Source: Lepus europaeus (lineage: Eukaryota; Chordata; Mammalia; Lagomorpha; Leporidae). Taken from it: a stretch of 64,000 nt of DNA. The stretch is taken from positions 13,071,342 to 13,135,341 of the forward strand of contig NC_084832.1 of assembly GCF_033115175.1 (NCBI RefSeq), written 5' to 3'. The position numbers were made by a program, and so were the translations under genes. Below the pieces are notes generated by a model, which was not told the DNA's origin, did no database searches, and saw nothing but the letters and a program-made list of their open reading frames with translations. Below are positions 44,815 to 56,481 of this stretch, piece after piece (the first letter of the stretch is position 1; the number at the start of each line of letters is the position of its first letter).

Positions 44815-45085
44815 GAGTTTTATTTATTTATTTTTAAAACTTATTTGAGAGACTGAGAGGGCTAGTTCACTCCCCACATACTGACAATGGCTGCCACTGG
44901 CTGGGCCAAAGCCAGGAGACAGGAACTCCATCCAGATCTCCCAGGTGGGTGGCAGGGACCCACGTACTCAAGCCATCATCACTGCTGCCTCCTAGGAGTT
45001 GGGCGTGGAGCTGGGACCCTAAACCAGGCGCTGCAGTATGGGATGTGGGGGTCCCAGCCAGAGGGTGGCCCTTTCAGTTTTACTG
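44815..45085 (-). repeat. Diverged C-repeat SINE
   Basis: tatttatttatttttaaaac, ctgactgagagggctagttc-like GA segment (shortened) and catccagatctcccaggtgg; the 5' head is weak. Confidence 0.7.
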
Positions 45086-46039
45086 TATACCTGTCTGAGG
45101 CACCGTATGATGCCCCCGCGCCTGGGCAGTCAGGGTAATCAGCACAGCCGTCCCCTCAGACGTGTATCCTTTCTTTGTGGTGGGAACATTCAGACATTAC
45201 TGTTAGCCGTGGTCACCCGCCGTGCAGCAGAAGCACCTGTTCCTCCTCTCTGCTGACTCATCTCTCCCATTGCCCCGCCCCAGCCCTGGGAGCCGGCCTC
45301 CACTCTTCAACTTCTTACGGGACCTTGTACACTGCACATGTGCTAGGGTCGGGCAGCGTTTGACTTTCCGTGCGCGGCCTACCTCACCTAACTTAATGTG
45401 AATGAGGACATTGCCATGCGGCCAGTCCACATGGCAACTTCCAGAGGACGGCAGATTTCGCTGCTTCCTGACCTGAAAGCAACACACCAGAAAAAATATT
45501 CCTTACAGTCACATGTGGCAGGCTGGGCGGACACGCCCTCGTCACGCAGTCCCAGGCCCGGCCCCGACTGGAACCTTCTGGGCGGCTTAGGGCCCTGTCA
45601 TTCAGGGCTGCACCCCCCCACCGAGGGTCAGAGGCATTCAGTGCAATGAAGCCAGCTGTGGTCAGAACCCACATTGCAATAGAACGGAAACTAGAAACAA
45701 GCAGAATGAGCCTGAAAGGAGGTTGGAGAGCCAGGTCCCAAAACAGCGACTGTTGGCGCCTCAAGCAGGTGCGCATCACGCATGGGCTGAGCTCCCTCAG
45801 ATGGACGTCTCGTCCCTCGTCCCCATGGTGGAGCTGATCTGATCACAGCTGGGAAACCGCTGGCTGCCTACTGCATGTACTGCCTGGTTTTCTTCAACTT
45901 TGCTCCGGGTCCACGCCCCACAGAGAATTCCATGTATACATTGCACAAGTGAGAACAGGACTTACTTACGTAACAGCGAGGGAATAAGTGTAACACTCAA
46001 GTGGGAGGAACACCCATCGTGAGTGGGCCAGAGGGCTGC
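45086..46039. other. Intergenic sequence without recognised gene
   Basis: GC-moderate with scattered CpGs. 45380-45500 faintly resembles antisense L1 (cctacctcacctaacttaat). Not assigned. Confidence 0.35.

Positions 46040-46098
<59 letters not shown>
46040..46098 (+). repeat. (TG)n-(AG)n compound microsatellite
   Basis: About eleven TG units pass directly into about fourteen AG units and then gcgagcgagc. Alternating purine-pyrimidine next to all-purine DNA; likely length-variable. Confidence 0.9.
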
Positions 46099-46099
<1 letters not shown>

Positions 46100-46479
46100 T
46101 CCAACTGTGGCTGGTGGCGAGACTTCTCTCCCATTTCTCCCATTCTCGGCCTCCCTTATGATGTAGGGGGTGGTATCTTCACCAGAAAAACAAAAGGGTG
46201 GGGTCTTAGCATTCACGTGGTCCTGGATGAGACACAGGTGCATGCTGGGAAGGTGGATGTATCAAGCCAACATAAGACTGAAGGTTACACTGCAGGGTTA
46301 AGAATTCCAGCTCGCCTCAACTTGACTGCCTAGTTACCCTAGGAACCCACTCGCTAATCCTCCACCGAGAGATCTGGGGAACAAGCAAAGGCCAACACAG
46401 TTCATGGCTTCCTTGTGGAGCTCGCCCAGGCCTCCCATATGCAGGCTGCCACAGGACAACACCATGGGACAGAGTGCTG

Positions 46480-47130
46480 GACCTAAAGGCAAAATACACA
46501 CAACCCGATTCAAAAGTGGGCAAAACGCAGGAACAGGCATCCCGCCAAGGACATGCAGCCAGCACACACACACAGACACACACACACTCACAGAAACTGT
46601 CTCACATCTTCAGCTACCAGGAAAATGCAAACTAAAACACAACAGGATGTCACTGCATGCCTATCAGGATGGGTCCCATAAAAAAAGTGACAACTCCAAA
46701 TGTTGGTGAGACGCTGCAGGAAATGGATCACTCACAGGGTGCAGCCACTCTGGGGACAATTTGGCAGCTTCTGATGAGACTGAACATTAACTACCACACA
46801 GCCCTGCAGGTGCACACTTGGGCATTTATTCCTAAGACTTAAAAACTTTAGTTCACACAAAATCTCAGAACGTGTGTAGAAGCTTTGTTCATAATAGCCC
46901 TGAACTGGCGAAGCCCCAGGGGTCTTACCCGTGTGAACGCGTAAGGGCATGGCACACCTGTACCATGGAGTACTACACAGCAATAAACAGAACTGACGGC
47001 GGCTATTGCCACAGCCAGCTCAGTCTCACAGAAGTATGTTGAGTGGGAACAGCCGGTCCCCATACACAGCTTGTTGAGTTCATCTGCAGAACATTCTTGC
47101 AATGACAAAATTACAGAAATGAAAAACAGA
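46480..47130 (+). mobile_element. L1 3'-end fragment
   Basis: The sequence follows the L1 ORF2/3'UTR pattern: caaaagtgggcaaaa, ggaaaatgcaaactaaaac, gagtactacacagcaataaa. A (CA)n tract sits at 46566-46588. No coding potential remains. Confidence 0.8.
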
Positions 47131-47285
47131 GGGTGCCTATATGGGTGCCAGTTTGAGACCTGGCTGCTCCACTTTGGATCCAGCTCCCTGCAAATGACCT
47201 GGAAAAGCAGGAGATGATGGCACAAATGCTTGGGCCCCTGCCAACCACATGGGAAGATCTGGAGGATCTCCCACCTCCCCACCTC
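47130..47285 (+). repeat. C-repeat SINE fragment
   Basis: gcctatatgggtgccagttt to accacatgggaagatctgga: the 5'-central part without tail, joined to the end of an L1 fragment. Confidence 0.75.
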
Positions 47286-47673
47286 CCCATCTCCCAAGCA
47301 CCATAACTGGGTTAAGCTTCCAGGTTTTGGTACTGTTGACTTTCAACATTGGGAGCCACAATTTGTTTGAACCATAGATCTCATGTAACGCGCTTACAGA
47401 TTAGATAGCCAATGAACCAACCAACCACATGGTGCCTCCTCTGAGATGAAGCTGTGGTGAGGTTGGGGACAGGGGGGAAGCCCAACAAGAGCAGAGGCTC
47501 CTGAGCTAAACCCAGGTGTGGACAGCTGCTGGGGTGTCAAGACCAAGGCCAGCTGCACAGCCCAGCCAGCCAGCTGTTTGCAGTTTTTCACGGGTACGAA
47601 AGAGCCACAGGTCTGAGTATCAGTGCAAGGAACGATCCTAGTCGTACCCACTAGTTGGGAACTGGCGACTTTC

Positions 47674-48011
47674 TTTCTTTTTTTTTTTTTTTTTTTTTTG
47701 ACAGGCAGAGTGGACAGTGAGAGAGAGAGACAGAGAGAAAGGTCTTCCTTCCGTTGGTTCACCCCAAAAATGGCTGCTGCAGCCGGCGTACTGCGCCAAT
47801 CTGAAGCCAGGAGCCAGGTGCTTCTCCTGGTCTCCCATGGGGTGCAGGGCCCAAGCACCTGGGCCATCCTCCACTGCACTCCTGGGCCACAGCAGAGAGC
47901 TGGACTGGAAGAGGAGCAACCGGGACAGAATCCAGCGTCCCAACCAGGACTAGAACCTGGGGTGCTGGCGCTGCAGGTGGAGGATTAGCCTAGTGAGCCG
48001 TGGCGCCAGCC
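47674..48011 (-). repeat. C-repeat SINE, poly(A) subfamily, with TSD
   Basis: Poly(T) of about 22 bases, then body to cgtggcgccagcc. aactggcgactttc before and aactggcaactttc after form a 14-bp TSD with one change. Confidence 0.93.
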
Positions 48012-48089
48012 AACTGGCAACTTTCATTAGTGATTTTGTCATGCATGGACTCTAGGCGGTGACATACAGAGCAATCATTTCCTCTTTAT

Positions 48090-48402
48090 GTTTTAAGATA
48101 CTTATTTGGTTGAAAAGTGGAGAGAGAAGGAAAGACAGAGCTCTTCCATCTGCTAGTTCACTTCTCAAATGCCCACAACTAGCGCAGGGCCAGGCCCAAG
48201 ACAGGAGCCAGGAACTCCATCAGTCTCTCACATGGTGGCAGGAACCCAAGCTACTTGGTCCATCATCTGCGACCTCCCAGGTGCCTTAGCAGGAAGCTGG
48301 ATGAGCAGTGCTGGGCAGCCGGGATTCAAACCAGGCACTCCAACAGGGATGTGAGTGTCTCACATGGCGGCTTAACCTGCTGTACCACAACCCCTGCCCC
48401 AC
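48090..48402 (-). repeat. C-repeat SINE
   Basis: ttttaagatacttatttggt to gtaccacaacccctgcccc; moderately diverged minus copy. Confidence 0.8.
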
Positions 48403-49865
48403 AGTTCCCTCTTCGAATTTCTGAGTATAAGCATTTCTTTCCCCTAGCCTGTTCCAGGAGGTGGCTTTCGCTGCCACACGTATTTATTAAACAGCAAAGA
48501 TATCATTTAATAACACTGCCAGTGACGCTTTGTATGAAAACACTGAACATACTAGTAGCACAAACACACGATTGGCAGGCTTTTCTTTTTTTCAGGCTTT
48601 CATACCAATTCTGAAACCAACTATTATTACTATTGCCAGTTAAATAAGTAACCAAGTGAGCGGTTCTGGGTACCTAAGTTAAAGGTGAAGCTCCAGTTTC
48701 TGGTGAGATGTACAGACAAGCGACAGTGGGCTTCTCCAGGAAGGGAGGGAATGATGGGAATCTTGCCTTTTCTCTCTACTGTACATGCTAAATTGTGGGC
48801 TGTGTGCACGCATTACCTATTCTCAAGAGAAAATGGAACAAAGTAAGTGAACATATTCAGAATGCCAGTTGAAACTTCAAATAGCGTATATTCTTGTTAA
48901 AATGCTTTTTCTTAAACCTTCCAAATAAGAGGAAACAAGCTCTGATACTTAAGAATCCTCCTCCCCGACTCCCTGCCTTTCAAAAGCGTCATATAATCCC
49001 CCCAAGGAGCCCAGGAAGCATGTGTGGGAGTTAAAAATGCTCTTAATCATCACCGCCCCATGTGGCAGAAGTGTGGCAAGAAGGGCCATCTGTTTTGTTT
49101 GAATGAGAAAGGACCCAGCATTCTGATTTCAATTAGCCTCTTCGTAGCTTTCTCTTTGGGCTGGTTCCATGGCTAACAGTTCAAAGTAAGAGGAGCTGGC
49201 CAAGTTCTGCCAGTGCTGATTTGTTTTAACAACTGTCAATGAACATAGACAAGTGTACAAGACAACGTTGCTGGATGCACACTGCAACACAAAATTTTAC
49301 AGATTCAAATGAGCACATTCTGGAATTAGAGCTCAACAAGGTATTGAAATGGTGCCTTTAAGTCACTGCATTTGACAAAATTTACAATCAGTCACCTATC
49401 ATCTAAATTCTTAGTTTCATTCAGCAAGCACACACCTACTGTGTGCTAAGTATTATGCCTGACAGGAGGGGTAGCCTGCACAATCAAACCACATGGCACG
49501 TGAGTTAATACTCAGGACAGCAACAGGAGAGCTGTCCAACACTGGTACGGGCTGAGGACGCTTTACGTTGGCAAGGATTTGCTGAGCAGTGGGAAAACAG
49601 ACAAACACCCCCATCTGACTGTGTCCCTCCCACTCCGCCTCCACTCGCCTCTGTGCACACGCTGGGCAGCAGACTCCCACAGGGGGGTGGATGCTCCCGT
49701 GCATCCTGCAGGTAACTGTCAGTCTGCCACGCTGCAGTTGTTCAGGTGTGGCGCTCTTTTCTGATGGAGGCGTTGGAGCCAGACTCACATTTCCCCAAGG
49801 GCAAAGCAAACGCCACAGCCCTCGAGAGATTCCCAACTGGTTTCTGGGTGTCCTGAAAATTTGTA
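48403..49865. other. 1.5-kb SINE-poor block, candidate conserved non-coding DNA
   Basis: No C-repeat and one L2 scrap. 48950-49260 has long stretches of mixed-composition DNA without simple repeats (ttgatttcaattagcctctt-like segment near 49125), consistent with an enhancer. No coding frame. Confidence 0.4.
49415..49475 (-). repeat. L2-like relic
   Basis: cattcagcaagcacacacct then actgtgtgctaagtattatg is the antisense L2 3' end. Confidence 0.5.
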
Positions 49866-50147
49866 TCTTTTAATTTATTTGAGAGGCAGAGTGATAGAGA
49901 CAGATCTTTCATCCACTGGTTCACGCTGCAAATGGCTGCAACAGCTGGTGTTGGGCCAGGCCTGGTCAGGGACTCCATGCAGTCTCCCAGGTGGGTGGCA
50001 GGGGCCCAAGCATTTGGGACATCTTCCACTGCCTTCCCTGCTTCCCAGGGACATTAGCAGGAAGCGGAATTAGAAGCAGAGCAACCAGGACTTGGGAAAC
50101 TGGTGTCACAGACAGTGACTTAACCTGCCGTGCCCCAACGTTGGCCC
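49866..50147 (-). repeat. C-repeat SINE
   Basis: tcttttaatttatttgagag to cgtgccccaacgttggcccc; complete minus copy. Confidence 0.82.
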
Positions 50148-50169
50148 CTGAAAAGAATCTGTCTTGGGA

Positions 50170-50341
50170 CTCCATCCATTGTTTTCAGGGGCCAACACAC
50201 CTGGGTCATCTCGTGCTGCTCTTCCCAGGCCATCAGCAGGGAGCTGGATCACAAGTAAAGCTGCTGGACCGGAACTGGCGCCCACATGGATGCTGGTGCT
50301 GCAGGTGGTGGCTTGACCTGCTACGCCATAATGCCGGCCCC
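50170..50341 (-). repeat. C-repeat SINE 5' part
   Basis: Starts inside the body and runs to acgccataatgccggcccc; the 3' end is missing. Probably a host copy broken by the one at 49866. Confidence 0.78.
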
Positions 50342-50527
50342 TTCATCAGTTTTTCATTGTATTGCCCCAGTGACAACTTCACATTCTCATTAATAATGAG
50401 TCCTTTATTTTCTGAAGAAGAAAACATGGCTCTACAGTCTTTTATGCCTTCAGGAAATTTTTGGCAAAAGCTGGTCTAGGTTGAACGGATGACGTTGATC
50501 AGGGTACATAAGCATCAAAATGATCAT

Positions 50528-50568
50528 GGAGGCTGGTGTTTGGGGTAGCAGTTACAACGCTGCCAAGT
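50528..50568 (+). repeat. SINE head fragment
   Basis: ggctggtgtttggggtagca then gttacaacgctgccaagtca matches the first 40 bases of older C-repeats. Confidence 0.5.
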
Positions 50569-52074
50569 CAGGCCCAGAAATGAAAGAGGAAAAAAGACAA
50601 TCAACCGTGCGAGGACAGATGTGAAATCAGGGTGAAGAGCCTACTCTTCCAAAGGCCAGAGGAACGTGCAGCAGCAATGATCAGCCGTGCTGCTAGTTAA
50701 GGAGACAGCAGACAAATAGAGACACAGGCTGGGTTCTACCACAGAAAGCAGAAGAAAAGCATGATTTTACATACAGGGATGTTTCGGTGGGCAGGTAATA
50801 TGGTCATCATCTACTTGGGCTGTAGAGAAAAGAATGTAATTAAGAAAGAATATTTTCTTAATGTTTACATATTAATCAAGTGTGCAAATAATCCTGTTAT
50901 CCATAAACAGAAGTTGAAGACTTCATTCTGTGTTTATTCTATTCACTAAAAACCAAGAGCAGGTCTGAAGGTGGTCACTTCAAGATATAAAGCGGTTTGT
51001 GATTTTAAAGTGTCCTGTGATTGCTGGTATGATGTGATTTTATATACAAGTACATTCAAAGATGTTTGAAAAGTGCAAGGTACTGACTGTACAGGTTTAA
51101 GTTATGGGCAACTTCCAAGTCAAACAAAACTAAACAAAGTAGCCAGATACCGGCTTGTGATCACACAGCACAAACTCTGAACTGTGCACTCACGGTGGCC
51201 TGGAAGACCTGTTTGCCTGCTGCCCCCAAATCGTCTCATCTCGATGTCACTCTCTGGAGTCACTGAGTACACACCACAGAACTTAAAATGCAAATGTTAT
51301 AGGACACGATCAGTTAAGGGCAAGTTCTGTACAGCCACTGCCTTGATCGTCCCATCAGCCACAAGTCAGGATGGAGAGTGACTTGATTAGGATTCTGAAG
51401 CGACAGAGAGGGACATGGGATTCAGAAGCATCCGTTTCTTAATTCAGAGAACTCACGGCTAGGGGACATGTGCACACCTGCAGGACAACCAAGATGAGCC
51501 AGGGTCCCTGCTTGGAAAGAATTGAACACAACCCTGCGGAGGGAGCCACACCCAGTAACTGTTAGTATGAAGGAAATGGTCTTTACTGGTGAGGATTTAT
51601 AAAAAACACTTTCCAAGCAGCCGGAAGCCATCTTTCTGCCCCCTCCCTGGGTAACTTCGGCTGTATGAGATGTAGGATTACTCATGTGGGCCAGGATCTG
51701 CCAGAATCCAGATGCAGAGAGAACGTCCTTTATCCTGCCGATGCAGCGCCCAACTGTCCAGAGCTGTTCTCAGAAAACCCAGCCATGGTGCCGACACCCT
51801 CACTGCCTTGCTAATCATCCCAGGCTTCTGGGAGGGGTGGGAGCCGGCCAGAGGAGGGCTGCCCCGGCCTGAACTTCTTCGCCAGGGGTCACCTCCTTAA
51901 CAGTGATCCCAGAGGGAATCCCGGGGGCGTTTAGTTCAACAGGTGGTTTGGACTTCAGTGCTGAGAGAATTCTGGTAAAGGAAGGAGAGTCCTTGGTGTT
52001 GGCTTTCACCAGACGCACCACCACCACCAGTACCATGGACACGTGTGTCCCTACTCCCCGCTCACACTGAAGCC
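50569..52074. other. SINE-free intergenic stretch
   Basis: About 1.5 kb. 50760-51180 is AT-rich and 51180-52070 more balanced. No exon or known repeat recognised. Confidence 0.45.
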
Positions 52075-52295
52075 TGGTACTTCTGAGGTTAAATGAGGTC
52101 TCACTGGCGTCCTTATACTGAGACAATCCAGACTCAGGGAGACATGGGGGATGTGCGCACACAGGTGAGGACACAAGAGAAGATGGCCATCTGCAGGCCG
52201 CGGAGAGAGGCCCGGGAGGAACCAAACCCACCAACAGCGTGGCCTCGGGACTTCCCAGCCTCCAGGGCGCTAACATTCTGTACTGTACTGTGGCA
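52075..52295 (+). mobile_element. Ancient mammalian interspersed repeat fragment
   Basis: cgtccttatactgagacaat, gatggccatctgcaggccg, ggagagaggcccgggaggaa and cgggacttcccagcctccag match the core of an old repeat related in layout to the one at 34495. Confidence 0.5.
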
Positions 52296-52369
52296 TTCCT
52301 AGTCAACTCACACTGTGTTAACACCAAACACACAGACCTCTATTAAAATAAAACACAACTTTGTGTGCG

Positions 52370-52662
52370 TGTTTTTTAAGACTTTATTTATTTACTTAAG
52401 AAGCAGAGTAAGAGAAAGGGATAAAGGTCTTCCATCCACTGATTCACTCTCCAAATGGTTACAACGGAGCTGGCCTGATCTGAAGCCAGGAGCTTCTTCT
52501 GGGTCTCCCATGTGGGTGCAGGGCCCAAGTTCTTGGACCATCTTCTACTGCTTCCCCAGGCCATAGCAGAGAGCTGGACTGGAAGTGGAGCAGCTGGGAC
52601 TCAAACCGGCACCCATACAGGATGCTGGCACCGTAGGTGGAGGCTTAGCCTAGTACGCCAGA
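52370..52662 (-). repeat. C-repeat SINE
   Basis: tttttaagactttatttatt to ggcttagcctagtacgcc; complete apart from the extreme 5' end. Confidence 0.82.
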
Positions 52663-52887
52663 GAGCTTTTTGTTCTTTATATCAGCTCTGAAAACAGCTT
52701 TTGGCAAAGAGGTTTATATCAGACAGAACTTTAAAGCAACTGCATTTGAAACACCTTTAGGTGCTCTCTCTGTACCAGAATCTCTGACAAATTCCCATGT
52801 CCTATCTACTTTATGTGGTAAAGCACATTTATATGACCCGTCCAAAACAGTCTGCTTACGTAAGCCCTTAAATAGTTCATCATTTTT

Positions 52888-52997
52888 AAAAAAAGAATTA
52901 TTTATTTGAAAGTCAGAGTTACACAGAGAGAGGGAGAGAGGGAGAGAGGGAGAGAGGGAGCGAGGGAGCGAGGGAGCGAGGGAGCGAGGAAGAGGGA

Positions 52998-53036
<39 letters not shown>

Positions 53037-53301
53037 TCCATCCACTGGTTCACTCTCCAAATGGCCACAATAGCTGTGACTGGGCCAGGGCCAGGTCGAA
53101 GCTAGGGGTCAGGAGCTTCTTCCAGGTCTCCCAAATGGGTGCAGGGGCCCAAGCACTTAGGCCATCCACTGCTGCTTTCCTAGGCACACTGCAGAGAGCT
53201 GGATGAGAAGTGGAGCAGCTGGGACTGCAACCGGCACCCACTTGCGATGCCAACACTGCAGGTGGCGGCTTTACTCCATAGGCCACAGTGCCAGCCCCCT
53301 C
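52888..53301 (-). repeat. C-repeat SINE with expanded purine microsatellite
   Basis: aaaagaattatttatttgaa, then about 105 bp of GAGGGA, GAGGGAGC-type and GA repeats (52928-53032), then the usual body to ccacagtgccagcccc. Confidence 0.88.
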
Positions 53302-54039
53302 TGTGGTCTTGTTATACTTTCAGGAGGCCTTTTCCTAACTGCTTAAATCAGAGACCCCCGTGGAAGGTTTCCAGGCCTGCTCCTATCCCATCTCCGGCAG
53401 GTGCCGCCACAGAGGATCCTGCAGGGAAGTCAGTAGCAGTTGTCCCAGGGAGCCAGTGGTCATTCGTAATGACAGAGCAAGGGGACAGAGGATGTGAGCA
53501 CAGAAGTGAGTAAGGAACAGACACGGGACAGCCAGGTTGTAACCAAGCCTGGGGTAACGGCGCAGCGGGGGCAGACGGTGGGAGGCCCTGGGCAGCCAAG
53601 AAGCTGCCTGAAGGCCAGGACACCTTCCTGATGCGTCGGGCAGAGATGCTGCGGATGAAACGCCTTCATTGCCGCCAGTGCCTCAGCTCTGGAAGTGATC
53701 CGGGCTGACGAAAAAGGGCTTGAACGTTTTCCCCAGCAGGAAAAAGCCTCCGTGTCGGTTTCCAGTCTTGGACCACACGCCCCTTTCTTCTCAACAGCTC
53801 AGATTCGCCTGCACCTGCTGCAGGCAGAGCTCCACGGCACAATGTGCTCCACGCAGTGCTGTCTCCGCTGCCCCTCTCGTCATCCTTGCCATCTCCGCTG
53901 CCCCCCTCCTCAGCTGTTTCCTTCGATACTTTCACTTCATTTTCCTCAACTGGCCCTCCACTGTCTAAGTGTGACTTATGGTTAATTCCAAGTAGAAAGC
54001 AAAACAGAACTGATGTCAAAACAGGAAGTTGGCCATTTG
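53302..54039. other. Single-copy intergenic sequence
   Basis: GC-moderate with open frames on both strands, none with a recognisable protein or splice pattern. Confidence 0.45.
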
Positions 54040-54340
54040 AAATTTTTATTTTATTTGAAAGGCAGATGACAGAGACAGAGACACGGAGAAAGGGCCTCTA
54101 TCCCTGCCACCCAATGTCTGCAACGGCCAGGGCTGGGCAGGGCCGAAGCCAGAAGCCAGGAACCCCATGCAGGTCTGTCACAGGCAGCAGGGACCCAGTG
54201 CTCCGGCATCACCTGCCGCTTCACAGGCACACTGGGAGGAAGCTGGCTGGGAGCAGAGGCGGCCTCCAGCCCAGGCACTCCCCCATGGCATGGGGGCCTC
54301 CCCAGCAGCGGCTTCATGGCCCCAAGCTGGCTGCTTCACT
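54040..54340 (-). repeat. C-repeat SINE
   Basis: tttttattttatttgaaagg, ccatgcaggtctgtcacagg, ending within gcttcatggccccaagc; head diverged. Confidence 0.72.
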
Positions 54341-54404
54341 GAAGAAAAAATAAAACCGAAGAAACTTAATTTGACAACAAAACTAGCCCAGTGCCTGAAA
54401 GATT

Positions 54405-54640
54405 TTGTTTCTCAGGGGCAGAGATGGAGAGACAGACAAACAAGTGGGCTCCCATCTGCTCACTGGCTCATTCCCCAAACAGCCACAACGGGCAGGACAA
54501 GAACAGATCCACCTGAGCCACTGCCTGCTGTTTCCCAAGGTGCGTATCAGCAGGAAGAAGAAGTGGGAGTGGAGCCAGCACGCAAACTCGGGCCCTCCCA
54601 TATGGAAGGGCACCCCAAGCAGCCTCTTAATAACCACCAC
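54405..54640 (-). repeat. Diverged C-repeat SINE
   Basis: aggggcagagatggagagac, gctcactggctcattcccca and cgcaaactcgggccctccca mark a minus copy without tail. It is the last SINE before the TM9SF2 3' end. Confidence 0.65.
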
Positions 54641-55547
54641 GATAAACACCCATCCCCGTGTTTTTGGTTTGTTTTTTCTTGCAAATGAAATTTTGTTTAG
54701 TCAACCAGCCTATCCCAATGTACCTTACCAGAACTACATATAAAAACTAAATACACTGTAAGAGATTTGAAAGGAACTTTCTATTGTAAATCCTCTATGT
54801 GAGAGGTTAAAAATCACTAGAGCTCCTTCACTCTTCCAAACCAACAGGTCAGTTTTTTTAAAAAAAAAACGAACTGTGACAAAATTATGCAGTAAGAACC
54901 CAGCAACATCATGTAAGGTGATAGCCAGTAATTTTAGTTGTAAGTTTAATGATAGTATCTGATTAACTCTCAAAGCAGCAGGCAGTAAACCCCTGAAGCA
55001 CAAACGAATATTCTCATCAATGTAAGCAGACTAGATTTCTCAATCACCTCAAATTTCTATATTCCATATAAATGGAGTTCAATTAGATGAATGCCAGTCC
55101 TTTCTTAAATCTAAGAGAGAAAACCGTTTGCAAAATCCAAACTAAAACAGTGTAATGATAAAGATGAAGACTTGCTAGTTATTGCTAATGTATAGATCAT
55201 AAAATCCAACTCTAAAAAAGTAAAAAATACTGTATTTTGGAAAACAACCAAAAAGTATAAAATCCTTCGTAACAATGTAGCACGGCCCACATTGAGCACT
55301 GGACTCACATCATCTCTATCACTAGATCGGTGCGACAAAAGTTAATTATACTCCCTCACAGTGAAAAATCTTAGACTTCTCACAAAACTCATAAAACTGA
55401 AATCTCATTTAGATTAAAACTCAGAAAGTGTTACATTAACAGAATTCAGTAACATCTGATAAAACAGTGTAATTCATTTAAAAACAGCCTTTCTAAACAG
55501 ATTTGTATTTACAGAAACTCCTTGAACATAGAACAGGTAATGATGCA
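54641..55547 (-). other. SINE-free 3' flank of TM9SF2
   Basis: AT-rich and continuous in character with the 3'UTR. It could belong to a longer 3'UTR using ATTAAA at 54950-54945. Confidence 0.45.
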
Positions 55548-56172
55548 ATGAAGATGTTTTTACAGTATTTATTAAGATAACAAATTTATAAATTGAAAGA
55601 CTCAGAGGCACATAGTTTAAAAGGCCAATACCATGGGAATAATGAAGTCAACACAGAAAAGAAAGAAGATATGAACAGTTACAACCAATACAAGATTTTT
55701 AAAAGCCACATTCCCAAAGAACACATCATAGGAATCATCCTTCAAAATTACCATGATAAAAAGTTATTTCCTTCAAAGAAAAATAATTCTTTCCACCTAC
55801 CGAGCCTAGAAAATCCTATTTACAATGAACTGTCCTGCATTTCGTCAGTATTATTTAATATGGCCTCCTCTATTCTGCCAGAAGTACTGAAAATTTTATA
55901 GCTATTGTATTTACAAATGCACATAATATTTAAATTTGCTCTTCACTGAGAACAATGGAATATATACTTAATCAAATCACAATACAAATGCTTTAGTGTC
56001 GAAAACACGTTTTGTGGGGACAGGTGTATAGGAAGAGGTGCATTTGGAATCGTGTTGTTTCTGAAGGATCACTAGGCCAATAAGTCTGATAAAACTCAAG
56101 GTAGTCACAAAACAGGTCTTTGTTGATGAAGAATTTAATTTATTTCTGTGTACCTGGACACACTGGGTTTCT
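55548..56172 (-). other. TM9SF2: TM9SF2 3' untranslated region
   Basis: This AT-rich stretch of about 620 bp contains no SINE, unlike almost everything around it, as expected for a conserved UTR. It runs from the stop codon to about 20 nt past a canonical poly(A) signal. A longer form ending near an ATTAAA at 54950-54945 is possible, because the SINE-free sequence continues to about 54645. Confidence 0.7.
55568..55573 (-). terminator. AATAAA polyadenylation signal of TM9SF2
   Basis: TTTATT on the plus strand is AATAAA for the gene. A CA cleavage candidate lies about 15-20 nt downstream, followed by a T/GT-rich stretch. The 3'UTR length it implies is reasonable for this gene. Confidence 0.7.
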
Positions 56173-56240
56173 TCAGTCAACCTTCACCACGCTGTATATT
56201 TTGGTAACAAACCAAAAGCATGCAAAGAAGCCAATTGTTC
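56173..56240 (-). CDS. TM9SF2: TM9SF2 last coding exon with stop codon
   Basis: After a good acceptor (TTTTCTTTTATAG) the minus strand reads in phase from the previous exon: GTIGFFACFWFVTKIYSVV then KVD and TGA (56175-56173). This is the final transmembrane helix and short cytosolic tail of TM9SF2. The terminal K-V-D fits the KxD/E signal reported to bind COPI coat and keep TM9SF proteins in the Golgi. The residues agree with the human C terminus as I remember it, with no frameshift, so the gene looks intact here. Confidence 0.95.
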
Positions 56241-56401
56241 CTATAAAAGAAAACATAAAAAGTAAATCCCTTTTCAAAGGAAGCTTCATAATCTACACCA
56301 AAATATAGACTTAAAAAATGATTTGTTCCTTTAAAGCCTCAAAACCATAAATGCTTACCTGCCAGGAACACATCACAGATCCATAAGCTTTTTAAAAACA
56401 A

Positions 56402-56481
56402 AGAAAGCAACGAAAGGAGGGAGGGGAGGGGAGGGGAGGGGAGGGAAGGAGGGAGGGAGGGAGAAAAGAAAGAAAGAAAAG
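56402..56481 (+). repeat. Purine tract with (GGGGA)n in the last TM9SF2 intron
   Basis: An unbroken A/G stretch with a run of ggaggggaggggaggggagg, then aaagaaagaaag. On the gene's sense strand it is all pyrimidine, about 160-240 nt upstream of the last exon's acceptor. It may act as a PTB-type pyrimidine tract (inference). Confidence 0.85.

Larger units (their letters stand above)
29831..55547. other. TM9SF2-CLYBL intergenic region
   Basis: This stretch of about 26 kb lies between the CLYBL CpG island and the TM9SF2 cleavage site. Open frames here are short and mostly fall inside SINEs. No coding exon with splice sites and recognisable protein was found. It holds SINEs, L1 fragments, MIR/L2 relics, LTR-like pieces and three SINE-poor blocks. 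Confidence 0.8.
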
